Shown: positions 20,542 through 34,500 of the stretch, piece by piece
Position numbering within the stretch: position 1 is the first letter of the stretch
Layout of the letters: each line of letters starts with the position of its first letter
Assembly (NCBI GenBank): GCA_903928225.1
Contig: CAIYPU010000107.1
Span: 1 to 58,367, forward strand
From: an uncultured Chlorobiaceae bacterium
GTDB lineage: Bacteria > Bacteroidota > Chlorobiia > Chlorobiales > Chlorobiaceae
Direction of reading: 5' to 3'
DNA length: 58,367 bases
Made by a program: the position numbers and the translations under genes
Notes under the pieces: model-generated
Told to the model about the DNA's origin: nothing
The model's database searches: none
What the model saw: only the letters and a program-made list of their open reading frames with translations

Positions 20542-21477
20542 ATGAGGATTTTTCATAAGACCAGTTTCGATTTTATCGGTCATCGCAAGATCGCTTACGG
20601 CATTTCTGTCGTCCTGCTTCTGTCGGGTTTCATTTCGCTTGCCGTCAAGGGCCTCAATTACGGGATCGATTTCAGGGGCGGTTCGGAAGTCGTCATCCGT
20701 TTCCAGAAGGATGTAGATGTTTCGACTGTTCGCGGTGCGTTCGATGCCGCCGGCGTTTCGGGTTCACTGAAACAGTACGGCATGGACCGATCTTTCCTGT
20801 TAAGCACGGTGTTCAAGGGTGATACGGGCGGGCTCAAGACGCTGCTCGACAATGCGCTGACCAGCAGAATTCCGGGCAACCCCCACGAAGTTGTCCGAAT
20901 CGATGCCGTCGGGCCAAGCATTGCCGCCGATCTTAAGTGGTCCGCAGTCAAGGCGCTTGTCGCTTCACTGATTGCTATCCTTCTCTATGTCGGCTTCCGT
21001 TTTGAAATCAAGTTCGCAACAGCAGGGGTTGTGGCCATTTTTCATGATATCCTTTCGGTTCTCGGGCTGTTCAGCATTCTCGGAGGTATGTTCGAGTTCA
21101 TGCCGCTCGAAATGGACCAGAGCATCATTGCCGCCTTCCTGACCATTGCCGGCTATTCAATAACGGACACGGTCGTTGTCTATGACCGTATCAGGGAGAG
21201 GATCCGCGGTCAGAAACCATCGGATTACGAGAGGATTTTCAACGATAGCATGAACCAGACGCTCAGCCGGACGGTTATTACTTCCGGTACCGTGCTGCTT
21301 TCCGTCTTCGTTCTGTTCATTTTTGCCGGTCCTGCTATCCGGGGTTTCGCATTTGCGGTGTTCATGGGTATCCTTGTAGGAACCTATTCTTCGATTTTTG
21401 TTGCCGCACCTCTTGTCTATGACTGGCTGAGGCTTTCAAAAAGCGCGGTACGGCTCAGGGGCGGCCAGAAATCCTGA
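20542..21477 (+). CDS. secF: Protein translocase subunit SecF
   Basis: The SecD partner, 311 residues, with an N-terminal membrane segment, the LNYGIDFRGGSEVVIRF motif and a short periplasmic domain. Five C-terminal membrane segments follow, including the YSITDTVVVYDRIRE signature. The 21-bp spacing after secD indicates a common transcript. The C-terminus is Arg/Lys-rich, as expected for a cytoplasmic tail. Confidence 0.97.
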   Translation: MRIFHKTSFDFIGHRKIAYGISVVLLLSGFISLAVKGLNYGIDFRGGSEVVIRFQKDVDVSTVRGAFDAAGVSGSLKQYGMDRSFLLSTVFKGDTGGLKTLLDNALTSRIPGNPHEVVRIDAVGPSIAADLKWSAVKALVASLIAILLYVGFRFEIKFATAGVVAIFHDILSVLGLFSILGGMFEFMPLEMDQSIIAAFLTIAGYSITDTVVVYDRIRERIRGQKPSDYERIFNDSMNQTLSRTVITSGTVLLSVFVLFIFAGPAIRGFAFAVFMGILVGTYSSIFVAAPLVYDWLRLSKSAVRLRGGQKS

Positions 21478-21608
21478 TGCTTTCACGGTTCCTGAAGGAT
21501 TTTCATTTATAATTAAAAGGTTTTACCTGACGAACGCATGATTATCTCTGTTACTTCCCTGTCTTTACTCTCAGGGGATCAAATTATTTCAAGAAAGGAG
21601 CTTATTGC

Positions 21609-24904
<3,296 letters not shown>

Positions 24905-24946
24905 TCAAGATAAGAAAAATAACGGCATTATGCTTGCTGCCGCCAA

Positions 24947-25327
24947 TCATTGCGCGGCCCAGAACGCATTGGTCACATGTTCGATGGAGAACGGCCCGCT
25001 CCCGCTTTCCGGGCTGTGGAGCCGGACCGCGATGACGTCGAAACGGCATTCCCTCTCCATGTTTCCCGAGGCGGCAAGGTATGCTTTAGCCGCTTTGATT
25101 ATCTCCAGCTGCTTCCGGAGGGTCACCGCCTCCAGTGGATCGCCCTTTTCCGGGGTCGTGCGGGTTTTAACCTCGATAAAGCAGAGCATTCCACGGTCCA
25201 GAGCGATAATGTCGATTTCTTTGCGACGGAAGCGGTAGTTCCGTTCGAGGATGCGGTACCCCTTTTTGCGGAGATGCTCTGCCGCTGCGTTTTCTCCCAG
25301 CGGTCCGAGTGTGTGGGAATCGTTCAT
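24947..25327 (-). CDS. YraN/UPF0102 endonuclease-like protein
   Basis: A 126-residue protein of the UPF0102 (YraN) family, which has a restriction-endonuclease-like fold. Visible motifs are G-xAAEHLRKKGYRILERNYR, EIDIIALD and FIEVKTRT, corresponding to the E-x-D-xx and E-V-K catalytic elements of the fold. It lies 6 bp after rnhB, the order rnhB-yraN being common in bacteria. Its cellular substrate is not known. Confidence 0.88.
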   Translation of the reverse strand: MNDSHTLGPLGENAAAEHLRKKGYRILERNYRFRRKEIDIIALDRGMLCFIEVKTRTTPEKGDPLEAVTLRKQLEIIKAAKAYLAASGNMERECRFDVIAVRLHSPESGSGPFSIEHVTNAFWAAQ

Positions 25328-25333
25328 GGCCGT

Positions 25334-25960
25334 CTATTTTTCCCCCAGCTGCCTGACCCTGAAGCTCCTTCGGTGCAGGGGACACCGTCCGTGGATTCTT
25401 ATTGCCTCGATATGCTCACCTGTCGGGTAACCGAAATGCCTTTCGAACCCATAGGCAGGCCATGTATCGCCATGTTTTTTCATCAGCTCGTCCCGGTGTG
25501 TCTTTGCCAGCACGGATGCGGCTGCGATCGAAAAGACTTTCGCATCGCCCTTTACGACGGTTTCATAGGGGACAGGCAGCTGAGACCTGAACCTGTTGCC
25601 GTCTATCAGCAGGTAGTCCGGGGTCAGGGAAAGCGATTCCACCGCACGGTTCATGGCCAGCATGGTCGCCTGCAGGATATTGATCTCGTCGATGGTTTCC
25701 GCCTCGACCGAAGCAACCGACCATGCCGCCGCATGATATCTGATCACGGGGGCCAGTTCCTCCCGTTCTTCAGGCGAAAGCTTTTTCGAGTCATCGAGCC
25801 TGTCGATGCCTGATTCCGGGTGATCTCCAGGCCGGAACCATCGGGGAAAGATAACGGCTGCAGCGACGACCGGGCCCGCGAGGGGGCCTCGTCCCGCCTC
25901 GTCCACGCCGCACAGCATGAGGCAGTTCTGCCACAGTGATTCTTCGTACCCGGTATCCAT
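25334..25960 (-). CDS. rnhB: Ribonuclease HII
   Basis: RNase HII cuts the RNA strand of RNA-DNA hybrids and removes single ribonucleotides from DNA. The 208-residue protein has the invariant start of the catalytic domain, [21 protein letters not shown], with the DEAGRG metal-binding residues. A LIDGN motif and the later [13 protein letters not shown] motif complete the site. It forms a unit with the downstream yraN gene. Confidence 0.95.
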   Translation of the reverse strand: MDTGYEESLWQNCLMLCGVDEAGRGPLAGPVVAAAVIFPRWFRPGDHPESGIDRLDDSKKLSPEEREELAPVIRYHAAAWSVASVEAETIDEINILQATMLAMNRAVESLSLTPDYLLIDGNRFRSQLPVPYETVVKGDAKVFSIAAASVLAKTHRDELMKKHGDTWPAYGFERHFGYPTGEHIEAIRIHGRCPLHRRSFRVRQLGEK

Positions 25961-26350
25961 ATCTAGCTTCCTTTAAAAGGTGAATTCCGGATGAACCGGA
26001 AACATGCAGCAGGAAAAATATTCTTTTTTTACGGTATTTCTGTCATGACGGATCACTCCCGAGCTCTTTTGCTGTTTCCTTGTTAATATTTCTTATCTTG
26101 CGTTTCGGTATGCGGGCCGGTTATCATGGCCGTCTCCCTGATTCTCAAGAGGCATTCATCGGCGAATTTCAGCCGATGCCCGTTTTTTCCCGCAGGATGC
26201 AGCCCTGAGCTGCCGGAGAGCTTGAACCGGGCATTGTTCCGGGGAACCTTGCAGTGATTCCGCAATGTGATGTTGACCCATTCGCCATTGCCTGTCAACC
26301 GCTACGGGGAGCACGGCTTCCTGACACAGCCATTTAAAATAAGACGAAGC
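25961..26350. other. Divergent intergenic region between rnhB and the RNase E/G gene
   Basis: This 390-bp gap should hold the promoters of both divergent genes. I see no convincing -35/-10 pair. The frame of the RNase E/G gene stays open back to about 26267, but the extra residues do not resemble the family. RNase E mRNAs in other bacteria have regulated leaders; I cannot identify one here. Confidence 0.4.
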
Positions 26351-28039
26351 ATGAAGAAAAGTGCGAACAAGCAGTTGTTGATGAACAAGACCGGCGATGA
26401 GATACAGGTGGCCCTTGTCGAGGAAGGCCGGTTGGTCGAGTTGATTGTGGAACGTCCCGAAAGCATGCGAAGCATAGGCGACATCTATCTCGGGAGGGTA
26501 CATAAGGTTATCGAAGGACTCAAGGCGGCTTTCGTCGATATCGGGCAGAAATCGGACGGATTCCTGCATTTTTCCGATGTCGGCACCACATCCGAGGATT
26601 ACCGCGCGCTGATCGAGGACGACGACGACGATGAAAACGGCGGTTCCGAAGAAAACGATACGGAAGGCACCTCCGCTCCTGCGGCTGGGGCACCTGCCCC
26701 GGAGACGAACGCGAAATCCCCGGTGAGAAGCCCCGGAAAGAGGATCTCCGGCAGCCCGGAGGAAAAAGCCGAAAAACGGCAGTCCTACACCCAGATGATC
26801 GCCGGCAAGCTCAAGCCGAACGATTCGATTCTCGTCCAGGTCATCAAGGAGCCCATCAGCAGCAAGGGCTCCCGCCTCACCTCCGATATTACGATAGCCG
26901 GGCGATTCATGGTCCTCCTGCCGTTCGGCGGCGGCCAGGTTGCCGTTTCCCGTCGCGTCGTTTCGCGAAAGGAGCGGGCACGGCTGAAAAAACTTGTCCG
27001 CTCGATGCTTCCCGAAGGGTTCGGCGCCATCATCCGTACCGTCGCCGAAGACCAGGAAGAGTCGCTCCTGAAGCAGGACCTCGAAAAGCTGCTTGCAAAG
27101 TGGAAAACTATCGAGGAGCAGCTGCAGGATGCCGCCCCGCCACAGCTGATTTTCAAGGAAGACACCATCATTTCGAGCGTGCTCCGCGATTCGCTCACTT
27201 CCGACGTGACCGAGATCGTCGCGAACTCTCCCGTCATCTACAAGGAAACACTGAACTATATCCAGTGGGCTGCACCTGAAATGGTGAAAAACGTCAGCCA
27301 CTACCAGGGCAAGCTCCCGCTCTTCGAAGGGTACGGGATCGCGAAGGATGTCGAATCCATTTTCTCGAGGAAAGTCTGGCTGAAATCAGGCGGTTACATC
27401 ATTATCGAGCATACCGAAGCGATGGTGGTCATCGACGTCAACAGCGGCCGTTATGCCGCCAAGCGCGAACAGGAGGAGAACTCGCTCAAGACCAACCTCG
27501 AAGCGGCGCGCGAAGTGGTGCGGCAGCTCCGTTTGAGGGATATCGGCGGCATCATCGTCGTCGATTTCATCGACATGCTCGACAGCAAGAACGCCAAGAA
27601 GGTCTACGACGCCATGAAAACCGAGTTGAGGAACGACCGGGCGAAGTCCAACATCCTGCCCATGTCCGATTTCGGCATCATGCAGATAACCCGAGAGAGG
27701 ATCCGTCCGAGCCTCATGCAGCGCATGGGTGACCAGTGCCCGGCATGCGGCGGCACCGGTGTCGTCCAGGCGCGCCATACCACCATCAACCAGATAGAGC
27801 GCTGGCTGCGAAAATTTGCCCTCAGGAACCCCATGCAGTTCAAGCAGCTTGACCTGTATGTCAGCCCTACGGTTGCCGAACCGCTGCAGAACACCGAGAT
27901 GAACACGGAACTGAAATGGTTCCTGCAGCACCTGCTCTTTGTAAAGCTCAAGCAGGATGAGAGCCTGCGAAGTGACGATTTCAGGTTTTACAACCGCAGG
28001 AACAATAAGGATATAACAGCTGAATACGTCGATATTTAA
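26351..28039 (+). CDS. rng: Ribonuclease E/G family endoribonuclease
   Basis: A 562-residue RNase E/G. The S1 RNA-binding domain starts near residue 35 ([23 protein letters not shown]). It is interrupted by a ~60-residue acidic and Ala/Pro-rich insert (from [14 protein letters not shown], about residues 93-150). The DNase I-like catalytic domain has [13 protein letters not shown] and [12 protein letters not shown] with the catalytic aspartates. The zinc-link CPACGGTG near residue 466 joins dimers. It lacks the long C-terminal scaffold of proteobacterial RNase E, so it resembles RNase G. The ATG at 26351 is chosen by family alignment. dapD starts 16 bp after its stop. Confidence 0.92.
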   Translation: MKKSANKQLLMNKTGDEIQVALVEEGRLVELIVERPESMRSIGDIYLGRVHKVIEGLKAAFVDIGQKSDGFLHFSDVGTTSEDYRALIEDDDDDENGGSEENDTEGTSAPAAGAPAPETNAKSPVRSPGKRISGSPEEKAEKRQSYTQMIAGKLKPNDSILVQVIKEPISSKGSRLTSDITIAGRFMVLLPFGGGQVAVSRRVVSRKERARLKKLVRSMLPEGFGAIIRTVAEDQEESLLKQDLEKLLAKWKTIEEQLQDAAPPQLIFKEDTIISSVLRDSLTSDVTEIVANSPVIYKETLNYIQWAAPEMVKNVSHYQGKLPLFEGYGIAKDVESIFSRKVWLKSGGYIIIEHTEAMVVIDVNSGRYAAKREQEENSLKTNLEAAREVVRQLRLRDIGGIIVVDFIDMLDSKNAKKVYDAMKTELRNDRAKSNILPMSDFGIMQITRERIRPSLMQRMGDQCPACGGTGVVQARHTTINQIERWLRKFALRNPMQFKQLDLYVSPTVAEPLQNTEMNTELKWFLQHLLFVKLKQDESLRSDDFRFYNRRNNKDITAEYVDI

Positions 28040-28055
28040 ACGTCTGGAACAGATT

Positions 28056-28919
28056 ATGGCAGAGTACGAATCACTGAAAGAGGACATTCTCGGTTTTTCA
28101 TCGGCAGGCGCAGCGGAGCTTCGCGAAACCCCCGCTGCCTGGAAGATTTTCGAGGAATTCAAACAGCTTCTCAATGCCGGCCTAGTCCGTGCCGCAGAGA
28201 AATGCGGAGATGACTGGATCGTCAATTCATGGGTCAAGCAGGGAATCCTGCTCGGCATGCGCCTCGGCAGCCTGCAAGAGTATCATGTCCAGCCGGATGC
28301 GCCCGTTACCGGATTTTCCTTCATCGACAAGGATACCTATCCGCTCAAGGCCATCACCCTCGAAAACAACGTCCGTATCGTCCCTGGAGGCTCGTCGGTC
28401 CGCGACGGGGCATACCTTGCCCCGACGGTTGTCATGATGCCGCCGGCTTATGTCAACGTCGGCGCCTATGTGGACGAAGGGACCATGATCGATTCCCACG
28501 CACTGGTCGGCAGCTGTGCCCAGGTCGGAAAGAAAGTGCACCTTTCTGCGGCCGTCCAGGTCGGCGGCGTCCTCGAACCTGTCGGCGCGATGCCGGTCAT
28601 CATCGAAGACGAGGTCATGGTTGGCGGCAACTGCGGTATCTATGAAGGCACCATCGTCCGCGAACGGGCGGTTATCGGGACCGGGGTCATCCTGAACGGA
28701 TCGACTCCCGTGTACGATCTCGCCCTGAACGCCATCTACAGGAAAACGGCGGACAAACCGCTGGTCATTCCTGCCGGAGCCGTCGTGGTGGCAGGGTCCC
28801 GCAGGATCAAGGGGGATTTTGCCGCAGAACACGGTCTTTCGATCTATACCCCGGTCATCGTCAAGTACCGCGATGTCAGAACCGACAGCGCGACCGCTCT
28901 CGAAGAGGCCCTGAGGTAA
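28056..28919 (+). CDS. dapD: Tetrahydrodipicolinate N-succinyltransferase-like enzyme DapD
   Basis: A 287-residue enzyme of the succinylase branch of lysine/diaminopimelate synthesis. It transfers succinyl from succinyl-CoA to tetrahydrodipicolinate. The N-terminal helical domain is followed by a left-handed beta-helix of hexapeptide repeats (about residues 110-230), with the signature [24 protein letters not shown] and [15 protein letters not shown]. The length is close to the ~275 residues of the family. It lies between the RNase gene and the protease gene, all on the plus strand with short gaps. Confidence 0.95.
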   Translation: MAEYESLKEDILGFSSAGAAELRETPAAWKIFEEFKQLLNAGLVRAAEKCGDDWIVNSWVKQGILLGMRLGSLQEYHVQPDAPVTGFSFIDKDTYPLKAITLENNVRIVPGGSSVRDGAYLAPTVVMMPPAYVNVGAYVDEGTMIDSHALVGSCAQVGKKVHLSAAVQVGGVLEPVGAMPVIIEDEVMVGGNCGIYEGTIVRERAVIGTGVILNGSTPVYDLALNAIYRKTADKPLVIPAGAVVVAGSRRIKGDFAAEHGLSIYTPVIVKYRDVRTDSATALEEALR

Positions 28920-28926
28920 CGTAACG

Positions 28927-30648
28927 ATGGAACGGCGATCAGGCATACCGGACAGCGGCAGTCGGGCATCGAAACTGTGGCGGATGATGGTGCGCAGCGC
29001 TCTTGCCTCCATGCTGCTTTGCCCCGTGATCCCTTCCTTACCGACCTATGCAGTCACCTCAACGGACAGGGAATACTTCGATATCGTCCGGAGCATCGAT
29101 CTTCTCGGCGAAGTTTACCGCGAAGTGTCCAAAGGGTATGTCGACAAGTTCAATGCAAGCGAACTGATGTATGCCGGCATCGACGGCATGCTCCACACCC
29201 TGGATCCCTATACGGTATTCCTCGACGAAGAGGCCTCGAAGGATTTCGGTGAAATCACCAGTGGGCAGTACCCCGGTATCGGGATCACGATCGCTTCGAT
29301 CGAAGGAAAAATTTATGTGACTTCCATCTCCGGAGGTTATCCGGCGGCGAAAGGTGGCGTCATGGTCGGGGACCGTATTGTATCGATCAATTCGAAAGAG
29401 CTCCAGCATCTTTCACTCGACGATGTCAGGGAACTCATCAAGGGGCCTTCGGGATCGGCAATTACCCTGGGGATAGAACGGCAGGGATCTTCAGCACTCA
29501 AGCTGAAACTTGTCCGCGAAGAGGTCAGGGTGAATTCGGTGAACTATTCCGGTATCATCGACGGCATCGGCTATATCGAGATGAAGAATTTCGGCACGAG
29601 GGCTTCCGATGATCTTCGCGACGCCTATCAGGCTCTCCGCAGGGAAGCCGCGGAAAAAAAGCTTCCTCTCAGGGGGCTTATCCTCGATCTCAGGAACAAT
29701 CCCGGCGGCCTGCTCGATGTTGCCGTTGACGTCACCTCCCTTTTTGTCCGGAAAGGAAGCGAAGTGGTTTCCATCAGGGGCCGGCTTCCGGAAACGTCCA
29801 AATCCTATACAACGATAACTCAGCCTCTGGATGCCGTGCTCCCTCTCGCCATTCTCATCAACGGAGAAACAGCGTCGGCTGCTGAAATTGTGTCCGGCGC
29901 CATACAGGACCTCGACCGGGGGATCATCATCGGTGGCCGTTCTTACGGCAAGGGGCTTGTCCAGTCGGTCATCAGGCTCTCCTTCGGTCACACACTGAAG
30001 CTCACGACGGCGAAATACTATACCCCGTCAGGCCGCCTTATCCAGAAAAAACGGGAGGATGAAGAAGATCGCTCGCCAAGAAAAGTACTTTACGAAAAAG
30101 AGAGTGAGAATGCCTCGAAAGTCTATTACACCAGCGGCAGGCGAAAGGTCTACGGCGGAGGAGGAATAACTCCCGATATCGAGATCGCCGAAAAAGAGTT
30201 GCCGCCATACCTCGCCGAGCTACGCAGGAAAGGGCTTCTTTTCCTGTTTTCATCCGGGTTCCGCTCGTCGAATGCAGCAATGCCTGCACTTCCCATGGAA
30301 CGGAAAGGTCTTATGGAATCATTCGGCGAGTTCATCAGAAACAGGAAATTTGCCTACACGACAGAAGCAGAACAGCGATTCAACGAGCTGAGGGAAAGTA
30401 TCGGGTCCGAGGGTAACGGGAATGCTGAAAAAACCCTCTCCGGGCTGAGGCAGGAAATTGACCTCCTCCGGGACAAAGAGGTGCAGAAAGAGACCGACAG
30501 GGTAGCTGAAGCGCTCGAGGTTGAAATTCTTCGCCACTACGATGAAAAACTGGCCCGGCGGGCCGAGCTCAATCACGACCCGGCGGTCAGGAAAGCTCTC
30601 GACGTGCTGTCAGATTCACATAAATACGCATCCATTCTTCACCTCTGA
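28927..30648 (+). CDS. Carboxy-terminal processing protease (S41, CtpA-like)
   Basis: A 573-residue exported serine protease of family S41. An N-terminal hydrophobic segment (about residues 20-45) is followed by a PDZ domain (GIGITIASIEGKIYVTS ... GGVMVGDRIVSIN). The catalytic domain has the Ser in NGETASAAEIVSGA and the Lys in GGRSYGKGLVQ. A ~200-residue C-terminal region with charged helices is as long as in tail-specific proteases. Such enzymes trim C-termini of exported proteins; in oxygenic phototrophs CtpA matures D1, which does not apply here. It ends overlapping the convergent membrane-protein gene by 10 bp. Confidence 0.92.
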   Translation: MERRSGIPDSGSRASKLWRMMVRSALASMLLCPVIPSLPTYAVTSTDREYFDIVRSIDLLGEVYREVSKGYVDKFNASELMYAGIDGMLHTLDPYTVFLDEEASKDFGEITSGQYPGIGITIASIEGKIYVTSISGGYPAAKGGVMVGDRIVSINSKELQHLSLDDVRELIKGPSGSAITLGIERQGSSALKLKLVREEVRVNSVNYSGIIDGIGYIEMKNFGTRASDDLRDAYQALRREAAEKKLPLRGLILDLRNNPGGLLDVAVDVTSLFVRKGSEVVSIRGRLPETSKSYTTITQPLDAVLPLAILINGETASAAEIVSGAIQDLDRGIIIGGRSYGKGLVQSVIRLSFGHTLKLTTAKYYTPSGRLIQKKREDEEDRSPRKVLYEKESENASKVYYTSGRRKVYGGGGITPDIEIAEKELPPYLAELRRKGLLFLFSSGFRSSNAAMPALPMERKGLMESFGEFIRNRKFAYTTEAEQRFNELRESIGSEGNGNAEKTLSGLRQEIDLLRDKEVQKETDRVAEALEVEILRHYDEKLARRAELNHDPAVRKALDVLSDSHKYASILHL

Positions 30649-31340
30649 GGAGGTATCTTTCCGGCTTCGAACTCCCTGATCCTGCGCTGTGCGCCAAGCG
30701 CGATCATGAGGTTGCTCACCGTCAGCAGGCTTTCTGCTGATCCGTGTAGCAGATCGTCATGGGAAAGCGATGCATAACCGCGTTTCACGGTTGCCAGGTA
30801 CATGAAAAAAACCGTGACCGAAATGAACACCACCACAAACCAGAACCCGGCGACGGACAGTCCCGAGAAGACGGTCCTGTCCCTCCGGTAGAGCACCACA
30901 AGAAGGACGAGGAAGGTGAGATAGACCACGCTCGAAACCTGCAGGATGGCGTCGAAAATATCTGCCCCCATGAAGGATTGCGGCTTTCCGGCAAACATGA
31001 GCGCCGCCATAAGCGCCGCAAAACTTGTTGCCGGTGTTTTTTTTTGGACTTTCAGCAGGTTGATGGTTGCCATGAGCAGCGATATGCTGCCGAAGAGGTT
31101 GATGACCTCCGAAAGATCGAGCAGGAGTGCGATGCGATCGGTCGTCAGATGGTAGGAAAGCACAAAAAAGCTTCCCACCCAGTGCGGAAGCATCGAAATG
31201 CCAAAAACCCTGATCTCCCTGCGGCCGCACAATTTACCGTAACGGTAGATGAGCAGAGAGGCTACGCCCCATTCCAGCGAAGAGGAAATATGGATGAGCC
31301 AGTTCGGCAGCGAAAGGAGCCCTATTCCGGCAAAGTTCAT
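30639..31340 (-). CDS. Ycf49-like membrane protein (DUF2499 joined to DUF3593)
   Basis: A 233-residue protein with about six membrane segments. The N-terminal ~70 residues (LSLPNWLIHISSSLEWGVA ... MLPHWVGSFFVLSYHL) resemble DUF2499, known from cyanobacteria and plastids as Ycf49. The C-terminal ~110 residues (VYLTFLVLLVVLYRR ... DDLLHGSAESLLTVSNLMIALG) resemble DUF3593, also found in photosynthetic organisms. In cyanobacteria I know these as separate small proteins, so this reads as a natural fusion. The function is unknown. The assignment rests on remembered family patterns, not a search. Confidence 0.6.
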   Translation of the reverse strand: MNFAGIGLLSLPNWLIHISSSLEWGVASLLIYRYGKLCGRREIRVFGISMLPHWVGSFFVLSYHLTTDRIALLLDLSEVINLFGSISLLMATINLLKVQKKTPATSFAALMAALMFAGKPQSFMGADIFDAILQVSSVVYLTFLVLLVVLYRRDRTVFSGLSVAGFWFVVVFISVTVFFMYLATVKRGYASLSHDDLLHGSAESLLTVSNLMIALGAQRRIREFEAGKIPPQR

Positions 31341-31592
31341 AACCTGATGAACGGTTGGCTGTTACAGAATCAAAAAGACCGCGATTGCAAAGGCAGAAAA
31401 AAGTCACAGATCGATTTCGACAGAGAGATATGTATCCAGAACGAAGTGAAGGATCCATTTCCCGACTTTGCCCTTTACGTATTCTTCACTTCGTTCAGAA
31501 TGACAGGTAAATAGCCGCATGACAGGAACACGGAGTATTTTCCATAAGGTCGATACATTCAATCGCCGGGGTACTATTAATAATAACGGTGT
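31341..31592. repeat. Gap with an inverted pair of GTCATTCTGA-type repeat fragments
   Basis: At 31437-31455 the sequence reads CAGAACGAAGTGAAGGATCC, and at 31481-31505 ATTCTTCACTTCGTTCAGAATGACA-like bases return in the opposite sense. The pair can form a hairpin and belongs to the family also seen at 9687 and 41104. No gene is visible in the 252-bp gap. Confidence 0.6.
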
Positions 31593-32735
31593 TCAGCATC
31601 CCTTGAGAAGATGGTAGATGTTTTTCGAGAAGATTTTCATCTGGGTCTTCCACGGGGCCGGCACCATTTTCTTGTACAGGTATGAATCGAAGGTTATGCG
31701 CTGGACGTCGTCATCAGCGCAGATTGCCACGAAACTTTCCCTCAGGCGGTCATTCCGGTAATAAACCGTCTGCAGAACTTCGAGACCGAAAAAAATAGGG
31801 GCATAGAGTTTTTTGAACTCCTTTTCGTAAGCCGGGAGGGGCGCTTTTTCATTGAAATGTGCGATCATGGCTTTTGCTCCGAGTTTGCCGGAGCGCATGG
31901 CAAAGAAAATACCCTCGCCGTTTGCCGGAGTGACCAGCCCGGCGGCATCCCCGACAAGAATGGCCTTTTCCTGTGCGAAAGACTTGCGCGGTTTCATGGG
32001 AATTTTCGCCGCTTCGTCGAGGTAAGGTTTTTCGGTAATTCCGATCTTTTCAATAAACCGTTTCTGCAGTTTCTTCAGGTTGTGGCGGTTGTCTTCCGTG
32101 CCCGTGCCGATGGCGAGATGGTCTGCTTTTGGGAAGATCCAGCCGTAGAAATCGGGGGATACCTCTCCGTCAAACCAGATTTCGACAATATCCCTGAATT
32201 TTTCTGTTCCCGGCGTGTACCTGAACCGCTGCTGCATCGCGATCACCTTCAGGTCGTTTGCCGGAAAGCAGAGGTTCTCGGCCGTTTTCGAGTTCGCCCC
32301 GTCAGCCCCGATGATCCTGCGGGCCCGCAGCGGCGGAATTTTGTCGTTCAGTGTCGTGATGACGAACCCGTCGCCGGCATGGGCGACTGACTTCACAAGG
32401 CCTTCGGCGACTTCCGCGCCCGCTTTTTCCGCCTCGGAGCGAAGCCAGGCATCGAATTTTTCCCGCCTGACCATGCCGACGTAACCGTTGGGCATGCGCA
32501 TGTCGATAACCCTTCCTTTCGGCGAACGCGCCTTCATATGGGTAAGTTTTTTTTCGACGAGCCCGGAAGGAATATTGAACTCTTCGATAAGCCCCAGGGG
32601 GATCGCCCCTCCGCAGGGTTTCACGTTTTCAAGGTTGCGCTCTATAAGGATCGTGGAAAACCCGGCGCGGCTCAATTCCGCGGCTGCAACGGCACCCGAA
32701 GGGCCGCCTCCGATTACTGCGACATCATAACGCAT
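31593..32735 (-). CDS. Geranylgeranyl reductase (bacteriochlorophyll/lipid type, BchP-like)
   Basis: A 380-residue FAD-dependent reductase. It starts with the dinucleotide-binding motif [19 protein letters not shown]. It has the PCGGAIP segment typical of geranylgeranyl reductases and the second FAD motif [17 protein letters not shown]. BchP/ChlP enzymes reduce the geranylgeranyl tail of (bacterio)chlorophyll to phytyl with NADPH; relatives saturate archaeal lipids or menaquinone. In a green sulfur bacterium BchP for the bacteriochlorophyll/chlorophyll a tail is the likely role. Green sulfur bacteria carry more than one paralogue, so the exact substrate is uncertain. It follows glyS by 36 bp. 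Confidence 0.82.
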   Translation of the reverse strand: MRYDVAVIGGGPSGAVAAAELSRAGFSTILIERNLENVKPCGGAIPLGLIEEFNIPSGLVEKKLTHMKARSPKGRVIDMRMPNGYVGMVRREKFDAWLRSEAEKAGAEVAEGLVKSVAHAGDGFVITTLNDKIPPLRARRIIGADGANSKTAENLCFPANDLKVIAMQQRFRYTPGTEKFRDIVEIWFDGEVSPDFYGWIFPKADHLAIGTGTEDNRHNLKKLQKRFIEKIGITEKPYLDEAAKIPMKPRKSFAQEKAILVGDAAGLVTPANGEGIFFAMRSGKLGAKAMIAHFNEKAPLPAYEKEFKKLYAPIFFGLEVLQTVYYRNDRLRESFVAICADDDVQRITFDSYLYKKMVPAPWKTQMKIFSKNIYHLLKGC

Positions 32736-32771
32736 GGGCCGAAGCGTGGTTACAAATGTTTGAAATTACTG

Positions 32772-34241
32772 TTATACGAGTTTGGCTCCCAGGAATTCCG
32801 CCGCTCTCGCCATGTCGATCCGCTCCTGAGAGGCACTGTCCCTGTAACGGACGGTTATGGTATTGTCTTCAAGCGACTGATGGTCCACGGTGAAACAGAA
32901 CGGCGTGCCGATCTCGTCCTGACGTCGGTAGCGCTTGCCTATCGATGCGGCGTCGTCATACTGGACGAGGAATGATTTCGACAGGTCATCACGCAGCCGG
33001 TCGGCTTTTTCCCCCATCTCCCCTTTTTTCATGAGCGGCAGCACCGCGGCCTTCACCGGGGCAACGCTGGGAGAAAGCTTCAGCATCACCCTCGGTTCGC
33101 CGTCGACCACATCCTCCTGGTAGGCGTCGGAAAGCAGGGCGAGGAAGAGCCTGTCGCTGCCGGACGACGTTTCAACCACATAGGGGATGTAACGCTCGCT
33201 CGTCGTCTGGTCGATGTACTCCATGTTCTTGCCCGAATACTTCTGGTGCTGGCTGAGGTCGAAATCAGTACGTGAGTGGATCCCCTCGATCTCCTCGATG
33301 CCGAAGGGGAAGGCGAACTTGATGTCATAGGCGAGATCGGCGTAATGGGCGAGCTTGTCGTGCTTGTACCAGTGCAGTTTCTCGCGGTTGATGCCGAGCA
33401 CGTCGATATACCAGCTGAAACGCTCTTCGCGCCATGCCTCGAATGCCTCGATCTGGGTGCCGGGTTTGACGAAATACTGCATCTCCATCTGCTCGAACTC
33501 GACCATGCGGAAAATGAAGTTTCCCTTGACGATCTCGTTGCGGAACGCCTTGCCGATCTGGGCGATGCCGAACGGCACTTTCATACGGGACGCTTCGCGG
33601 ACGTTGTGGAAATTCACGAATATTCCCTGCGCGGTTTCAGGCCGGAGGTAGACGATGTTCGACGTATCGGCTACGGCTCCCATGGCGCACTGGAACATCA
33701 GGTTGAACTGGCGGACCTCTGTCCAGTCCCCGGAACCGGTGTCGGGGGCTTTTATGGCCTCCGCCAGTATCAGCTCGTAAAGCGCGCGGTTGGTGTCGGG
33801 AGCTTCTGCTACCGCTTCATAGGACTTCTGGACCTTTGCGGCCTGTTCGGTTTTACCGTCGCGGCGAAGTTTTTCTATATGGTTCTCGATAAGGTGGTCC
33901 GCACGGTAGCGTCTCTTCGTGGTGCGGTCGTCGATCATCGGATCGTTGAAGCTCGCCACATGGCCCGATGCCTCCCATACCGTCGGGTTCATCATGATCG
34001 ATGCGTCGATGCCGACGATGTTCGCATGGCGCCTGGTCATCGAGTGCCACCAGAGGTCCTTGATGTTCTTTTTCATTTCGCTTCCGAGCGGGCCGTAATC
34101 GAAGCAGGATGACAGGCCGCCGTATATTTCAGAGGAGGGGAAGATGAAGCCCCGCCTTTTTGCGAGCGAAACGAGTTTATGCATGACTTTATCGGGTGAC
34201 AGACTGGCTGTCTGGACCCTTGACTGATCGGAATTGCTCAT
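32772..34241 (-). CDS. glyS: Glycyl-tRNA synthetase (dimeric, eukaryote/archaea-like type)
   Basis: A class II synthetase of about 489 residues. The class II motif 1 region is near the N-terminus (FIFPSSEIYGGLSSCFDYGPLG). Motif 2 lies in AFRNEIVKGNFIFRMVEFEQMEM, and a C-terminal anticodon-binding domain holds VAPVKAAVLPLM. This single-chain alpha2 type differs from the alpha2beta2 GlyQ/GlyS of many bacteria. The frame is open upstream, but residues before the ATG at 34241 do not fit the family. It is divergent from the DsrE-like gene. Confidence 0.95.
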   Translation of the reverse strand: MSNSDQSRVQTASLSPDKVMHKLVSLAKRRGFIFPSSEIYGGLSSCFDYGPLGSEMKKNIKDLWWHSMTRRHANIVGIDASIMMNPTVWEASGHVASFNDPMIDDRTTKRRYRADHLIENHIEKLRRDGKTEQAAKVQKSYEAVAEAPDTNRALYELILAEAIKAPDTGSGDWTEVRQFNLMFQCAMGAVADTSNIVYLRPETAQGIFVNFHNVREASRMKVPFGIAQIGKAFRNEIVKGNFIFRMVEFEQMEMQYFVKPGTQIEAFEAWREERFSWYIDVLGINREKLHWYKHDKLAHYADLAYDIKFAFPFGIEEIEGIHSRTDFDLSQHQKYSGKNMEYIDQTTSERYIPYVVETSSGSDRLFLALLSDAYQEDVVDGEPRVMLKLSPSVAPVKAAVLPLMKKGEMGEKADRLRDDLSKSFLVQYDDAASIGKRYRRQDEIGTPFCFTVDHQSLEDNTITVRYRDSASQERIDMARAAEFLGAKLV

Positions 34242-34500
34242 CGTTCTGAAGAAAAATGGTGGAGATAATCCGGTGTAAAAGCAGTTTAACGTGATAAAAC
34301 ATCCAATATAACAAACCTTCTCCGATAAATCAGGAAGGAATGAGGCGGTGGAGGGCCTGCCGGTTTTCTGCAATCTCTGCCCCGAAAAAAGAGCACCGGG
34401 CAACCTGCCCGATGGAATAACCGTTCATCAGCAGTATATTTACCATTAGCAGTGTGCCGGATATCCCCCGTTTTCAACCGGAAACGTCAATTACCCGCTC

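Noticed and set aside
26156-27301. 381-codon frame antisense to the RNase E/G gene
   Set aside because: The RNase catalytic motifs are clear on the plus strand; this is a shadow frame.
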